64,000 bases of DNA from an uncultured Sutterella sp. (GTDB lineage Bacteria > Pseudomonadota > Gammaproteobacteria > Burkholderiales > Burkholderiaceae_F), in NCBI GenBank assembly GCA_949287305.1, contig CASEFX010000026.1, positions 124,001-188,000 on the forward strand, given 5' to 3'. The translations under genes were made by a program, and so were the position numbers. Positions within the stretch are counted from its first letter, which is position 1, and every line of letters begins with the position of its first letter. Below are positions 8,711-16,455 of the stretch, piece after piece. The notes beneath the pieces are model-generated. The model saw nothing but the letters and a program-made list of their open reading frames with translations. It ran no database searches and had not been told where the DNA came from.

Positions 8711-9142
8711 ATGATCCGTCTTCTCAACGAATCCGACTACCCGCGCATCTGCGAAATTTGGGAGAGCGCCGTGCGCGCTACGCACGACTTTCTCAGCGAA
8801 GAGGACTTCCTCCACTACAAGGAAGTTCTTCCCTCCTACTTCCCCCACGTCCGTCTCGCAGGCTGGGAAGAGGACGGTCAGTTGCTCGGCTTCATCGGCA
8901 CCTCGGCCGACAACATCGAGGCGCTCTTCGTCGACAACGAAGCCCGCGGCAAGGGGATCGGCAAGGCCCTCCTCCTCCACGCGGTCAACGACCTTCACAT
9001 CCACAAGGTCGACGTGAACGAACAAAACGGCCAGGCCGTGGGCTTTTACGAACACATGGGCTATCAGGTCGTCTCGCGCGACGAGCTCGATCCCGAAGGA
9101 AAGCCCTACCCGATCCTCCACCTCGTGTGGAAGAAGGCCTGA
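8711..9142 (+). CDS. GNAT acetyltransferase, YjaB-like
   Basis: A 143-residue protein that resembles E. coli YjaB along its length: IWESAVRATHDFLSEED near the start, IEALFVDNEARGKGIGKALL (acetyl-CoA pyrophosphate loop R-G-K-G-I-G) in the middle, and DVNEQNGQAVGFYEHMGYQV followed by GKPYPILHL at the end. The ATG is 9 bases after an ACGAAGG sequence. It is likely a cytoplasmic N-acetyltransferase; the acceptor is unknown. It stands alone, with a strong terminator 43 bases after the stop. Confidence 0.85.
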   Translation: MIRLLNESDYPRICEIWESAVRATHDFLSEEDFLHYKEVLPSYFPHVRLAGWEEDGQLLGFIGTSADNIEALFVDNEARGKGIGKALLLHAVNDLHIHKVDVNEQNGQAVGFYEHMGYQVVSRDELDPEGKPYPILHLVWKKA

Positions 9143-9185
9143 ACGGGCGCCCCGAAGGAGGCACGTCTAAAACTCCCCCGAGTGC

Positions 9186-9215
9186 GTCCCCGACCGTCTT
9201 CTTGACGGCGGGGAC
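9186..9215 (+). terminator. Terminator after the acetyltransferase gene
   Basis: GTCCCCGACCGTC pairs with GACGGCGGGGAC (one mismatch) around TTCTT, followed by a T-rich run (TTCTCTTTCTTTT). Confidence 0.8.
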
Positions 9216-9302
9216 GATTCTCTTTCTTTTCCGCTGCACTCTGCCGAACGCAACACCTTTCTTTCGAAACGATGCGCCGAGAGCGCGCGCCATCCACGAC
9301 CG

Positions 9303-10676
9303 TCACGCCCGATCGAGCGGCGCGAATTCCTCGACCGGCCGCAGAAGGTCGTCCCACGTCAAGACCTTCGTCCGCAGGTCGAATCCCGCGAGACTGCGGC
9401 AGGCTCCCTGCATCACGGCCGCCTTTTGCCGGAGCGAAAGCGGGTCCGTTTTTCCTCCCGCCCGCTCGACCTCGAAGGCCCAGGCGACGCGCCCTTTCTC
9501 ATCCGCGGCGATGAGGTCGATTTCGTTTTCGCCCCTGCGGTCCCACCAGGGCCCGAGCTTGAAGTAGAGGCAACTCTCGCGGATTTTCTCCCGGAGCCAC
9601 CGAATCCGGAACCGCTCGCTGAAGTCGTCCCAACGCTCGTAAAAACGGCGCTTGAGTTCATCAAAGCGGTGCGCGCCCACGAGATCGGCATTCTCGGCCA
9701 CAAAGGCGTGCCAGAAGAGAAGATAGGGATCCTCCAGATCGTAGCGGGCCCGGCGGTAGCCCATCGGAACGACGGGCTCCACCTTCTTCACCATCCCGTA
9801 GAGATACTGCAGGCGGTCGAGATAGCCGCCCACCTGCACGTCCGCGAGGCGCTTTTGCAAGTCTTCGCGCTTCGTGACGCCCTTGGCGATCTCGGTGAGG
9901 AGAAAGGCATAGTGGTGGGAGTCGACGCGAAGTTCGTCCGCGAGCATGAGGGAGGCCTCGGCGATAAAGAAGGAGCCCTCACGGAAGAAAGCCTCGACCA
10001 TCGACGCTACGTCCACGGCCCCGGCGTCGAGCAGCTTCTCGACGTAACCCGGAACGCCGCCCGTCATGGCGTAGAAGAGAACGAGGTCGCGCGCCGTCAT
10101 CTTGGGGTTCGCTTTCCTCAGTTGCGTCTCCAAAACGGAGGCTCGGAAGGGCCGCAACTCGATGAGCGCATTGTGGCGGGCGTAAAACGGCTCGTCGTAG
10201 TCCCAGAAAATTTTGCGCATCGCGATGTCGTTCGAGCCGCCCATGAGAAGGAGAACGTGGGAGCGGTCCTTCGACAGATCCCAATGGCACTGCAGGCTGC
10301 TCCAGAAGGCGGGACTCACGCCCGCGATGTCCGGACACTCGTCGACGAAAATCGCGAGGGGCCTCTTTTCCGATTCCGAGAAGAGAAAGCGAAGGACGTC
10401 GATCGGCTCTTTGAAGGAGGGCGAGTACCTGTACCCGAGGACCCGCACCGCCTCCTCGCCCCAGCGACGGGCGAGATCCCGCTCGCTCGTGCGAAAGGCA
10501 TAGAGATAGACGAAGGGAAGATCGGGATTCTTCTCGGCCGCCCGCAAAACGAGACTCGTCTTCCCGACGCCTCTTCGTCCGCGGACCGGAGCCACGACGG
10601 AGCACCGCTTTTGCCGAACCCGGTCGAACAAATCGTTGAGATACGAAAGGTTGTCTTCTCTCGCGAGGTAATCCAT
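9303..10676 (-). CDS. AAA+ ATPase with C-terminal DUF234/nuclease-like domain
   Basis: A 457-residue protein. The ATG at 10676 follows GGAGAAG by a few bases. Walker A is GRRGVGKTS (about 33-41), Walker B is LAIFVDECPD (about 115-125), and a sensor-like MGGSND follows. The middle resembles the winged-helix region of archaeal-type ATPases (MTGGVPGYVEKLL). The C-terminal part has WWDRRGENEIDLIA and then AFEVER, the layout of a PD-(D/E)xK fold in DUF234 proteins, although the last motif ends in R rather than K. Members are common in anaerobes and their role is unclear. The gene is monocistronic; short repeats lie upstream of its start. Confidence 0.8.
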   Translation of the reverse strand: MDYLAREDNLSYLNDLFDRVRQKRCSVVAPVRGRRGVGKTSLVLRAAEKNPDLPFVYLYAFRTSERDLARRWGEEAVRVLGYRYSPSFKEPIDVLRFLFSESEKRPLAIFVDECPDIAGVSPAFWSSLQCHWDLSKDRSHVLLLMGGSNDIAMRKIFWDYDEPFYARHNALIELRPFRASVLETQLRKANPKMTARDLVLFYAMTGGVPGYVEKLLDAGAVDVASMVEAFFREGSFFIAEASLMLADELRVDSHHYAFLLTEIAKGVTKREDLQKRLADVQVGGYLDRLQYLYGMVKKVEPVVPMGYRRARYDLEDPYLLFWHAFVAENADLVGAHRFDELKRRFYERWDDFSERFRIRWLREKIRESCLYFKLGPWWDRRGENEIDLIAADEKGRVAWAFEVERAGGKTDPLSLRQKAAVMQGACRSLAGFDLRTKVLTWDDLLRPVEEFAPLDRA

Positions 10677-10820
10677 GTCTTCTCCGCTTCTTCGGGCCCG
10701 TTCCCCGGTAAAAAAAGCGTCGGTCGATGCGGGCGGAACGTTCCCGATCGCGGCGCAACTCGAGGCGCGCAGTACCTTCGGAAAGAAAACGACTCCCGGC
10801 AAACGACTGTCGTCCATGGG

Positions 10821-10891
10821 AAACGGACGGTTTTCCGTTTAGTGTACAGCAACCGAACGTTCAGCCGTTGAATGTTCAATTACTGAATGTT
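10821..10891. repeat. Inverted repeat plus three 15-bp imperfect repeats upstream of the ATPase gene
   Basis: AAACGGA (10821-10827) pairs with TCCGTTT (10834-10840). Next come three head-to-tail 15-base units: CAGCAACCGAACGTT (10847-10861), CAGCCGTTGAATGTT (10862-10876) and CAATTACTGAATGTT (10877-10891). They lie 145-215 bases upstream of the ATPase start in an otherwise non-coding stretch of 327 bases. An operator array or small repeat expansion is possible. Confidence 0.55.
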
Positions 10892-11003
10892 CTCTCGGAG
10901 AACAACCTTTTCCCGAACGTCGTCACCCCGATGGCTCTGCATTCGGGAGAGCCGTAAGCCGCGCCGGAGCGCGTCTCTTGCCGGCCGACGGGCACGCCTC
11001 TCT

Positions 11004-12230
11004 TCAGCGGCCCGCCCCCTCCGCCTGCACTTCCGCCAACTGCCGCCAGGCAAGCTTCACAGCCTTGCGTCTTTCACGCCCCTCGTGCCAGAAGCGAAGG
11101 CTCACAAGCCCGGCGAGAAAGAGGAGGTAGAAGAGGAAGCCCCCGATCGCCCCCGACATCCCCGCAAAGTCGATCCCGCGAAGCCCGATGTCCCTCCAGA
11201 AGGCGAAGACGTGCACGAGCGGAATCCCTTCCGAGATCGCCCTCACCCAGGGATGCGCAAACCCGACCGCCATCGTGGCGCCCCCGAGGATGAAGCCCGG
11301 CGGCACGAGCCAGATCATGAAGCTCGCGCCCCCGCCCGGATTCGTGCAGCGCCAGGAAAGAAGCATCGCGACGAGCCCGTTCGCGACGCCCGTCAGAAAG
11401 AAGAGCGCGAGAAAGAGAAAAGGATTGCCGAGGAAGCGCAGCTGCCCGAGGTTCACGAGAACGGCCAAGGCCGTTCCCACCACCGCCGTCAGGATGAGCG
11501 AATACGGTACGACCCGCACCATGAGGGCCGCGGCCGATCCCGAGAGAACGTCCGTCTCCCAGACGTGCGAAACGCGAAGCCGCCCCACGAGCATGAGGCA
11601 GGTCATGCCCTGATACATCATCGAAAAGAAGAAGAGAAAGTTCACGACCGTTCCGGTCGCGGCCTGGCCCGTGGGGTTCGTCAGATAGCGAAAGACGGCG
11701 CGAAGAGGCGACATCGCGGCGGCGGTTTCGTTCTCGTTTTTGCCGAGCGACGAGACACCTCCCGCTCTCGAGACCGCGGCCTCGGCCCCGACGGTCGCGA
11801 TCACTTCGTTCAGGACGTTGTAAAGTTCTCCGTTTTGCGCCGTGTTGCTGTCGTCCGCAAAGAACCCGACGTTCACGGTCTTGTCGCCGCGAAGGACGGA
11901 CTCTTCGAGCCCGTGCGGGAGGTAGACCACGCCCTGCACGGCATCGCCCCGGGTGAGTTCACGCGGGTTCGCTGGGGAATGCCGGACATCCCGCACACTC
12001 ACGTAGGGCGAGGCGTTGAGCTTTTCGATGAAGGCCGTGGAGTAGCGGCTTGCGTCGAGGTCGATCACGGAGACGGGCGCCTCAAATACGATGTCGTGCG
12101 AAAAGAAGATCGAAAAGACGAAGGACACGATCGTCGCGACGAGCACCGCGAGCTTGTGGTACGGGACGAAGCGCCCCGAAAACATCGCGGCCCATTCGTC
12201 AAAGAAGCTCTCCCTCAGGCCCTTACTCAT
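11004..12230 (-). CDS. ABC-2 type transporter permease
   Basis: A 408-residue inner-membrane protein. It has one N-terminal membrane helix (about 25-45), a large periplasmic domain (about 50-185) and five or six C-terminal helices (from about 190), the layout of the YhhJ/YbhR-type ABC-2 permeases used in drug or bile-type efflux. Its start overlaps the end of the HlyD gene by 8 bases, so the two are translationally coupled. No ATP-binding subunit is encoded next to it, although this permease type needs one. The pump is likely to work with the adjacent HlyD protein and an outer-membrane channel encoded elsewhere. Confidence 0.82.
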   Translation of the reverse strand: MSKGLRESFFDEWAAMFSGRFVPYHKLAVLVATIVSFVFSIFFSHDIVFEAPVSVIDLDASRYSTAFIEKLNASPYVSVRDVRHSPANPRELTRGDAVQGVVYLPHGLEESVLRGDKTVNVGFFADDSNTAQNGELYNVLNEVIATVGAEAAVSRAGGVSSLGKNENETAAAMSPLRAVFRYLTNPTGQAATGTVVNFLFFFSMMYQGMTCLMLVGRLRVSHVWETDVLSGSAAALMVRVVPYSLILTAVVGTALAVLVNLGQLRFLGNPFLFLALFFLTGVANGLVAMLLSWRCTNPGGGASFMIWLVPPGFILGGATMAVGFAHPWVRAISEGIPLVHVFAFWRDIGLRGIDFAGMSGAIGGFLFYLLFLAGLVSLRFWHEGRERRKAVKLAWRQLAEVQAEGAGR

Positions 12231-13418
12231 TTTTCACCTCGACCGTCATCCCGGTAAGGAGCCCCTCCACGTTCGCGGGGACGTCGATTCTCACGCGAAA
12301 GAGCGTGAGGTCGGCCTGCCCGCGCTCCCGCACCATTCGGAGTTCCGCAAATTCGGGCGCCGCCTCGCAAAAGCGCACGGTCCCAGAGAAGTCCCGCCTG
12401 ATCGCGGGGGCGTGAAGAGAGACGTCCGCGCACGGGGCGTAGCGGCCCGCGTCGGTTTCACTCACGTAGATCTCCACGTAGCGGCGGTCCGTTTCGAGAA
12501 GCGCCACGGGAACGCCCGCCCCAACGATTTCGCCCTCTTCGAAGAGGAGTTCCAGGATCTTGCCCGACTGCGGGGCTTCGAGCGTGAGGCGGTCGCGGTC
12601 GACCTTGAGGTCGTCGAGTTTCAGGAGAGCCACTTCGCGCAGGGCACGGAGGTTCTGCAGCGTGTTGCGAAGATTCGCCGCGTTGAAGCGGGCGTTTTCA
12701 ACGGTCGAGAGCCGCATGCCTTCGGCGCTTCCGGTCTTTCTGAGTTTCGCGAGAGCCTTCTCGTCCGCTCCGACGGCGAGCGCCCGCACCGAGCGTTCCG
12801 CCCCAAGGAGCGCCGCGCGTTTCGCGTCATAGGCGCTCTTGGCCGCATCGTAGTCCGCTTCCGAGACGGCTCCCGAAGGACGAAGGCGCTTGGCGCGCTC
12901 AAAGACGAGCCGCGCGTTTTCCAAGTCCGCCGCCGTCGTGCGGCGCGCGGCCTCGGCCTCTTCGATTCGGCGCCAGGTTTCGAGCTCGGTCGTGTCGGCC
13001 GTGCGAAGCGTCAATTCGATCGTTCCTTCGAGTTCCGCGATCTGCTCGTGTCGGCCGTGCGAAGCGTCAATTCGATCGTTCCCTCGAGTTCCGCGATCTG
13101 CGCGTCGTAGGAGCGGATCTGCGCTTCGGCTTCGCGGATCGCGATCTCGACGTCCGTGGGATCGAGCGCCATGAGGAGGTCGCCCTTGGCGACGCGGTCG
13201 CTTTCCTCCCGCGGGCGCGCGACGATGCGCCCGCCCACTCCTTCAAAGGCGGTTTTCACCTGATGCGCCGTGAGAATCCCGGCCTTGAGGCGCCCAGCCT
13301 CCGTGATCGCGTCGTTGCGGTTCCCGAGCCAGATTAGGCCCGCCGCCACCAGTGCGACGGCCGTGAAGCCGGCCGCGGTTCGAAGATAGTCTCTCTTTTC
13401 CTTGAGGGTGGTCGCCAT
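12223..13418 (-). pseudogene. HlyD-family membrane fusion protein, broken by a 56-bp tandem duplication
   Basis: The N-terminal part (from ATG 13418) has one membrane helix (FTAVALVAAGLIWLGN) and the first lipoyl/biotinyl half (VGGRIVARPREESDRVAKGD), then leaves frame inside a duplicated 56-base segment. The rest (from about 13014 to 12223) continues with the coiled-coil hairpin, the second lipoyl half (LEAPQSGKILELLFEEGEIV) and the beta-barrel domain. Removing one copy of the duplication gives one continuous 379-residue protein, normal for YhiI/EmrA-like adaptors. As written, the adaptor would be truncated after about 135 residues. A TTG at 13014 could restart translation, but without the helix. 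The gene sits between marR and the permease gene. Confidence 0.85.
12990..13101. repeat. 56-bp tandem duplication inside hlyD
   Basis: Two adjacent copies, 12990-13045 and 13046-13101, differ at one position only (T at 13027, C at 13083). The unit length is not a multiple of three and breaks the reading frame; deletion of one copy restores it exactly. Confidence 0.95.
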
Positions 13419-13422
13419 TTTA

Positions 13423-13434
13423 TTAGTCAGCTAA
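13423..13434. promoter_or_regulatory. Putative MarR operator before hlyD
   Basis: TTAGTCAGCTAA, a near-palindrome, lies 5 bases upstream of the hlyD ATG. It covers the place of the ribosome-binding site and probably the early transcript or promoter. The same motif with one change lies upstream of the marR gene. Confidence 0.6.
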
Positions 13435-13513
13435 ATAATTGAGAAAAAGAAAGTCGGCGCACTACTGTTGCAGTCGATGCGCACGACGGAATTCGTCGGG
13501 AAGACCGGACGCT

Positions 13514-14083
13514 TCAGCGGCCGGGCGGATCGTTCTCGTCGGGTGCGTTCTTCTCGGACGAGGCGGAGGGCGCGAGGTCGCCCAGTTCATCCGCCGCGGG
13601 ATCGGGACCGAGGAGCTTTTTGATGAGGGCCACGAGTTGGTCGCGCTCTTCGGCGTTCAAAGGCGCGGAAAATTCGGCGATGCGCGCGAAGTGGTCGGGA
13701 AGATGACGGTCAAGGAGCGCCTCCCCCGCCTTCGTGAGACCGACGAGGACGGCTCGGCGGTCTTCGGGATCGGCGTAGCGCGCGATGAGGGGCGTTTCTT
13801 CGGCGAGCATGCGCTTTACCATGACGGACACGGTGGCGTCGGAGACGCCGAGGTGCGCGGCGAGCCGTCCCGTCGAGACGGGGTGGCCGGCGTCGCGAAG
13901 CGACATCATGAGGGAGAACTTCCCTTCGGAGAGGCCCGCCTCCTTGTGGAGCCGCGTGTAGACGGAATTGCGGATCACCTCCACCGCGCTCATGAGGTGG
14001 AGAATGAGATCCACGCCCGCGACGTCGAGGTCGCTCGGGGCGCAGCCGTTTACGCGCCGCAACGTCTGGCGCGACGGAATCAT
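13514..14083 (-). CDS. MarR-family transcriptional regulator
   Basis: A 189-residue regulator if the ATG at 14083 is used; a GTG six codons upstream (14101) is an alternative, and neither has a strong ribosome-binding site. The winged helix-turn-helix lies at about 65-130 (PVSTGRLAAHLGVSDATVSV, then MVKRMLAEETPLIARYADPE with the MarR-type wing and a DRRAV motif). The C-terminus is an extra acidic, Pro/Ser-rich tail. It precedes hlyD and the permease gene in the same direction with a 95-base gap, and near-identical 12-base palindromes flank both starts. It is probably the repressor of the efflux genes; the ligand is unknown. Confidence 0.88.
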   Translation of the reverse strand: MIPSRQTLRRVNGCAPSDLDVAGVDLILHLMSAVEVIRNSVYTRLHKEAGLSEGKFSLMMSLRDAGHPVSTGRLAAHLGVSDATVSVMVKRMLAEETPLIARYADPEDRRAVLVGLTKAGEALLDRHLPDHFARIAEFSAPLNAEERDQLVALIKKLLGPDPAADELGDLAPSASSEKNAPDENDPPGR

Positions 14084-14193
14084 GCGTCGTCTGGGGTCCA
14101 CAGTGCTCTGCTCTTTCGGGGGCGGCGTCAAGGGGACGCCGCGGGGTTGACGGGGAAAACGGGAAGGGATTGTAGTACGGAAACGAGATTTTG

Positions 14194-14205
14194 TTAGCCA
14201 GCTAA
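14194..14205. promoter_or_regulatory. Putative MarR operator before marR
   Basis: TTAGCCAGCTAA, identical in 11 of 12 positions to the site before hlyD. It lies 111 bases upstream of the marR start, consistent with autoregulation. Confidence 0.6.
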
Positions 14206-14396
14206 GGTTTGAAAGATTCTTCTCCCGGCGGGTTCTCGATTTCGCCCATCGCACGGTCAGACCGAAAGCGTCGTGTCGGCAAAGAAAGCCCCCCTGAGAG
14301 CGGCCGAGCGGACCCGCAACCTTCCGAACAAACTGAACGACAACGCCATACAGACAATGTGGGAAAATGAGGGGAGCGACATTCGGGGAGACAACT

Positions 14397-14759
14397 ATGC
14401 AGATCCGACCCATCGAAAATGAAGCGGACTACCGCCGGGCGCTCAAGGAAATCGAGCCTTATTTCGAGAATCCGCCCTCCAAAGACGACCCCGCCCGGGA
14501 TGTCGTGGACGCCATGATCAGCGTGATCGAAGCCTACGAGCGCCGTCATTTTCCGCTGCTCGACAACGCCACGGCGGTCGACGCCCTGCGCTTCGTCATG
14601 GAACAGCAGGAGTTGACGGCGAAGGACCTGGCGCCCTGCATCGGGTCGACCGAGTGGGTCGGCGAGGTTCTCGCGGGCAAACGTCCGCTTACGCTTTCGA
14701 TGATCCGAAGACTGGACGAGGTCTTCGACATTCCGGTGAAGTATCTGATCCGAGCCTGA
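14397..14759 (+). CDS. HigA-like antitoxin / helix-turn-helix protein without a visible toxin
   Basis: A 120-residue protein starting at an ATG preceded by GGGGAGA. The N-terminal part (IENEADYRRALKEIEPYFE) and the C-terminal helix-turn-helix (QQELTAKDLAPCIGSTEWVG, then EVLAGKRPLTLSMIRRL) are those of the COG5499 HigA-type antitoxins. HigA usually follows a HigB RNase gene; the 190 bases upstream encode no HigB-like product on either strand. A terminator lies about 115 bases downstream. It could be an orphan antitoxin or a simple regulator. Confidence 0.8.
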   Translation: MQIRPIENEADYRRALKEIEPYFENPPSKDDPARDVVDAMISVIEAYERRHFPLLDNATAVDALRFVMEQQELTAKDLAPCIGSTEWVGEVLAGKRPLTLSMIRRLDEVFDIPVKYLIRA

Positions 14760-14873
14760 GAAGAACTGCTGCGCTCGCCCCGACTGCCTCGCGCGCAAAA
14801 ACTTCCGGTCGGGTCCCTTTGCATTACGGTCGTGATCCTCAGACCTGTGTCTGCCGCTCGGACGTTGACGAAG

Positions 14874-14898
14874 ACCGCCCGACGGGCGGGGCGGTTTT
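14874..14898 (+). terminator. Terminator after the HigA-like gene
   Basis: ACCGCCC (14874-14880) pairs with GGGCGGT (14889-14895) over an 8-base loop, followed by TTTT. Confidence 0.65.
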
Positions 14899-14937
14899 GG
14901 TGTCGTTTTCGGGTCAGTTCCCGTGTCGCCTGACATT

Positions 14938-15012
14938 GATACGTTTATCGACAGGTCGATTCAGCAAAACATATGCAGACGTATTTCGTGCCATAAATAG
15001 CTAAACGTATGG
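14938..15012. promoter_or_regulatory. Three ATACG/CGTAT motifs at the far end of the repressor-toxin cassette
   Basis: GATACGTTTA (14938-14947), ACGTAT (14979-14984) and TAAACGTATGG (15002-15012, an inverted copy of the first) occur within 75 bases. The same ATACGTTT word occurs in the promoter region of the repressor gene at the other end of the cassette. Candidate repressor sites or element-end repeats. Confidence 0.4.
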
Positions 15013-15027
15013 ACCGGTGCAAAGAAA

Positions 15028-15046
15028 AGCCCGCGCGCGGCGGGCT
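15028..15046 (-). terminator. Terminator of the repressor-toxin-antitoxin operon
   Basis: On the minus strand, AGCCCGC and GCGGGCT pair over five bases and are followed by TTTTCTTT. It lies 18 bases beyond the antitoxin stop. Confidence 0.75.
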
Positions 15047-15063
15047 CTCGAGTAGATTGTTTT

Positions 15064-15312
15064 TTAAGCGAGAGCGTGTTTTGTTTCAGTGCAATGTCGT
15101 TTCTCGCGTCGACTGATCTCCTTGATTGCACGATAAAAGAGTCCGTATGCAACGACGGCCCCCTTGGCTTCCGTGACAAACTGGCAAGCTCGTGTGTACA
15201 CGTACCCGTCTGGGTCGTCGAAGTACGAGTCGACCAAGTAATCGACAATCTCTTCGTCGCTTTCCATGTAGTCACATGGATTGAAGCGGCTGATTTTGAT
15301 CTCGTTAGTCAT
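15064..15312 (-). CDS. Antitoxin of RelE-type pair, shortened C-terminus
   Basis: An 82-residue protein starting at the ATG 15312, which overlaps the toxin stop by 8 bases. The N-terminal half (SRFNPCDYMESDEEIVDYLV, then DDPDGYVYTRA) matches the 'probable addiction module antidote' family (TIGR02684), whose members follow the matching toxin gene in the same order. The C-terminal half, which should hold the helix-turn-helix (TQVARETGLSRESLYRAL-like), is different and short (YGLFYRAIKEISRREKRH), so DNA binding may be lost or changed. DNA binding could then rest with the upstream CI-like repressor (inference). Confidence 0.7.
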   Translation of the reverse strand: MTNEIKISRFNPCDYMESDEEIVDYLVDSYFDDPDGYVYTRACQFVTEAKGAVVAYGLFYRAIKEISRREKRHCTETKHALA

Positions 15313-15640
15313 TGCTCTGGTCCCTAACTTGATTGGCGAGCCGTTTGGCTTTGTCAATGTCTTGATTTTGCGAGCTCTTGTCACCACCGACAAGCAGGAG
15401 AACGACCTCGCTCCCCACCATAGTAAAGTAAATGCGGTATCCAGGTCCAACATGAATGCGCAATTCCATTACCCCCTCTCCAACACTTTTCGAATCACCG
15501 AAGTTACTGACAGCTATTCGTGAGATTCGAGTGTTGATTGCGCGCTTGGCCACCTGATCTCTCAAATTTCTCAGCCATCTGTCGAACTCTTCGGTTTTAT
15601 TGATGCGAAGGCTTCTTGCGATGAAATTTGTAACTCTCAT
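15305..15640 (-). CDS. RelE/ParE-family toxin
   Basis: A 111-residue protein. The ATG at 15640 follows AAAGGAC by 7 bases. It matches the phage-derived Gp49/TIGR02683 toxin family nearly end to end: EEFDRWLRNLRDQVAKRAI, then NFGDSKSVGEGVMELRI, GPGYRIYFTMVGSEVVLLL and GGDKSSQNQDIDKAK. Such toxins are ribosome-dependent mRNA endonucleases. It lies 12 bases after the repressor gene and overlaps the antitoxin start, so all three genes form one operon with the toxin ahead of the antitoxin. Confidence 0.88.
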   Translation of the reverse strand: MRVTNFIARSLRINKTEEFDRWLRNLRDQVAKRAINTRISRIAVSNFGDSKSVGEGVMELRIHVGPGYRIYFTMVGSEVVLLLVGGDKSSQNQDIDKAKRLANQVRDQSND

Positions 15641-15652
15641 GCAACCGTCCTT

Positions 15653-16363
15653 TTAATGTCGACGCCGATACGACCGGCGGTGTTCGACGAGCACGCCGAC
15701 GATCTTGAGTTCGTCAACGCCTGAGTTGTAGGTCGGGTAATCGATGTTCAGCGGGACAAGCTCAAAGAGCTCATTGCCGCACATGTCATAGCCACGTGGC
15801 CGGTATTTCTTGAAGGTCGCTTCCACCTCATTGGTCTTCTTGATGAGGCGCGTTGCAACGACGAAGTCGCCGGGGCAAGGCACGATGATCGTCGGGTCTA
15901 TGACGATCACGTCGTTCTCGCAGAAACGTGGCTCCATTGACGACCCTGCCACCTTCAGAGCAAAGCACTCGTCAGCCAACTCTTCGTCTACACAGATGAA
16001 GTCCCCGTTGTCGAAGGCGGTCTGGCGCGCCTGGATCTGTTCGACCCCGGTCAGTGTTCCTACTTGAACGTAGCACAAAACCGGAATCCTCTTCATGTGG
16101 CTACGCACCGTCTCAACATTCGTTGTTTCCGCTGTCGGAGCATTAACCCCTTGAGGGTTGCCTCGTCCACTAATCAGCCAGTCCGGCGAAAGAGAGAAGT
16201 ATCGGCAAATTGAGACCGCAGCATCGGCTCGGATGGCCGCACCAACGCCGTTCACCCAGCGATTCACGGAAGGTTGCTTGACTCCCGCAATCTTGGCGAG
16301 AGCCGCCTGCGACAGATTGTATTTCAGCAACACCCACCGGATGCGTTCAGAAAGCGTGTTCAT
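15653..16363 (-). CDS. CI/LexA-like repressor with XRE helix-turn-helix and S24 peptidase domain
   Basis: A 236-residue protein. The XRE helix-turn-helix is at about 5-60 (LSQAALAKIAGVKQPSVNRW). The LexA/S24 self-cleaving domain is at about 92-230, with catalytic Ser in AGSSMEP (about 142) and Lys in ATFKKY (about 185). The usual Ala-Gly cleavage site is not obvious; the region reads CYVQVGTLTG, so a Val-Gly site is possible. Such repressors respond to DNA damage through RecA. It is the first gene of the operon with the toxin and antitoxin, and palindromic ATACG/CGTAT sites lie just upstream. AT-richer codon use than the neighbours suggests phage or mobile origin. Confidence 0.85.
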   Translation of the reverse strand: MNTLSERIRWVLLKYNLSQAALAKIAGVKQPSVNRWVNGVGAAIRADAAVSICRYFSLSPDWLISGRGNPQGVNAPTAETTNVETVRSHMKRIPVLCYVQVGTLTGVEQIQARQTAFDNGDFICVDEELADECFALKVAGSSMEPRFCENDVIVIDPTIIVPCPGDFVVATRLIKKTNEVEATFKKYRPRGYDMCGNELFELVPLNIDYPTYNSGVDELKIVGVLVEHRRSYRRRH

Positions 16364-16372
16364 ATGCGCCAG

Positions 16373-16390
16373 CGTATATAACCCGATACG
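16373..16390 (-). promoter_or_regulatory. Putative operator of the CI-like repressor
   Basis: CGTAT-N8-ATACG, an 18-base inverted repeat, lies 10 bases upstream of the repressor ATG, inside an AT-rich promoter stretch. GATACGTTT at 16385 repeats the word found at 14938. Confidence 0.5.
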
Positions 16391-16455
16391 TTTGCAGATA
16401 ACAAATTATATACATAGTTCTATCGTTTAACCGGACATCCCTAGATTTATGCATT

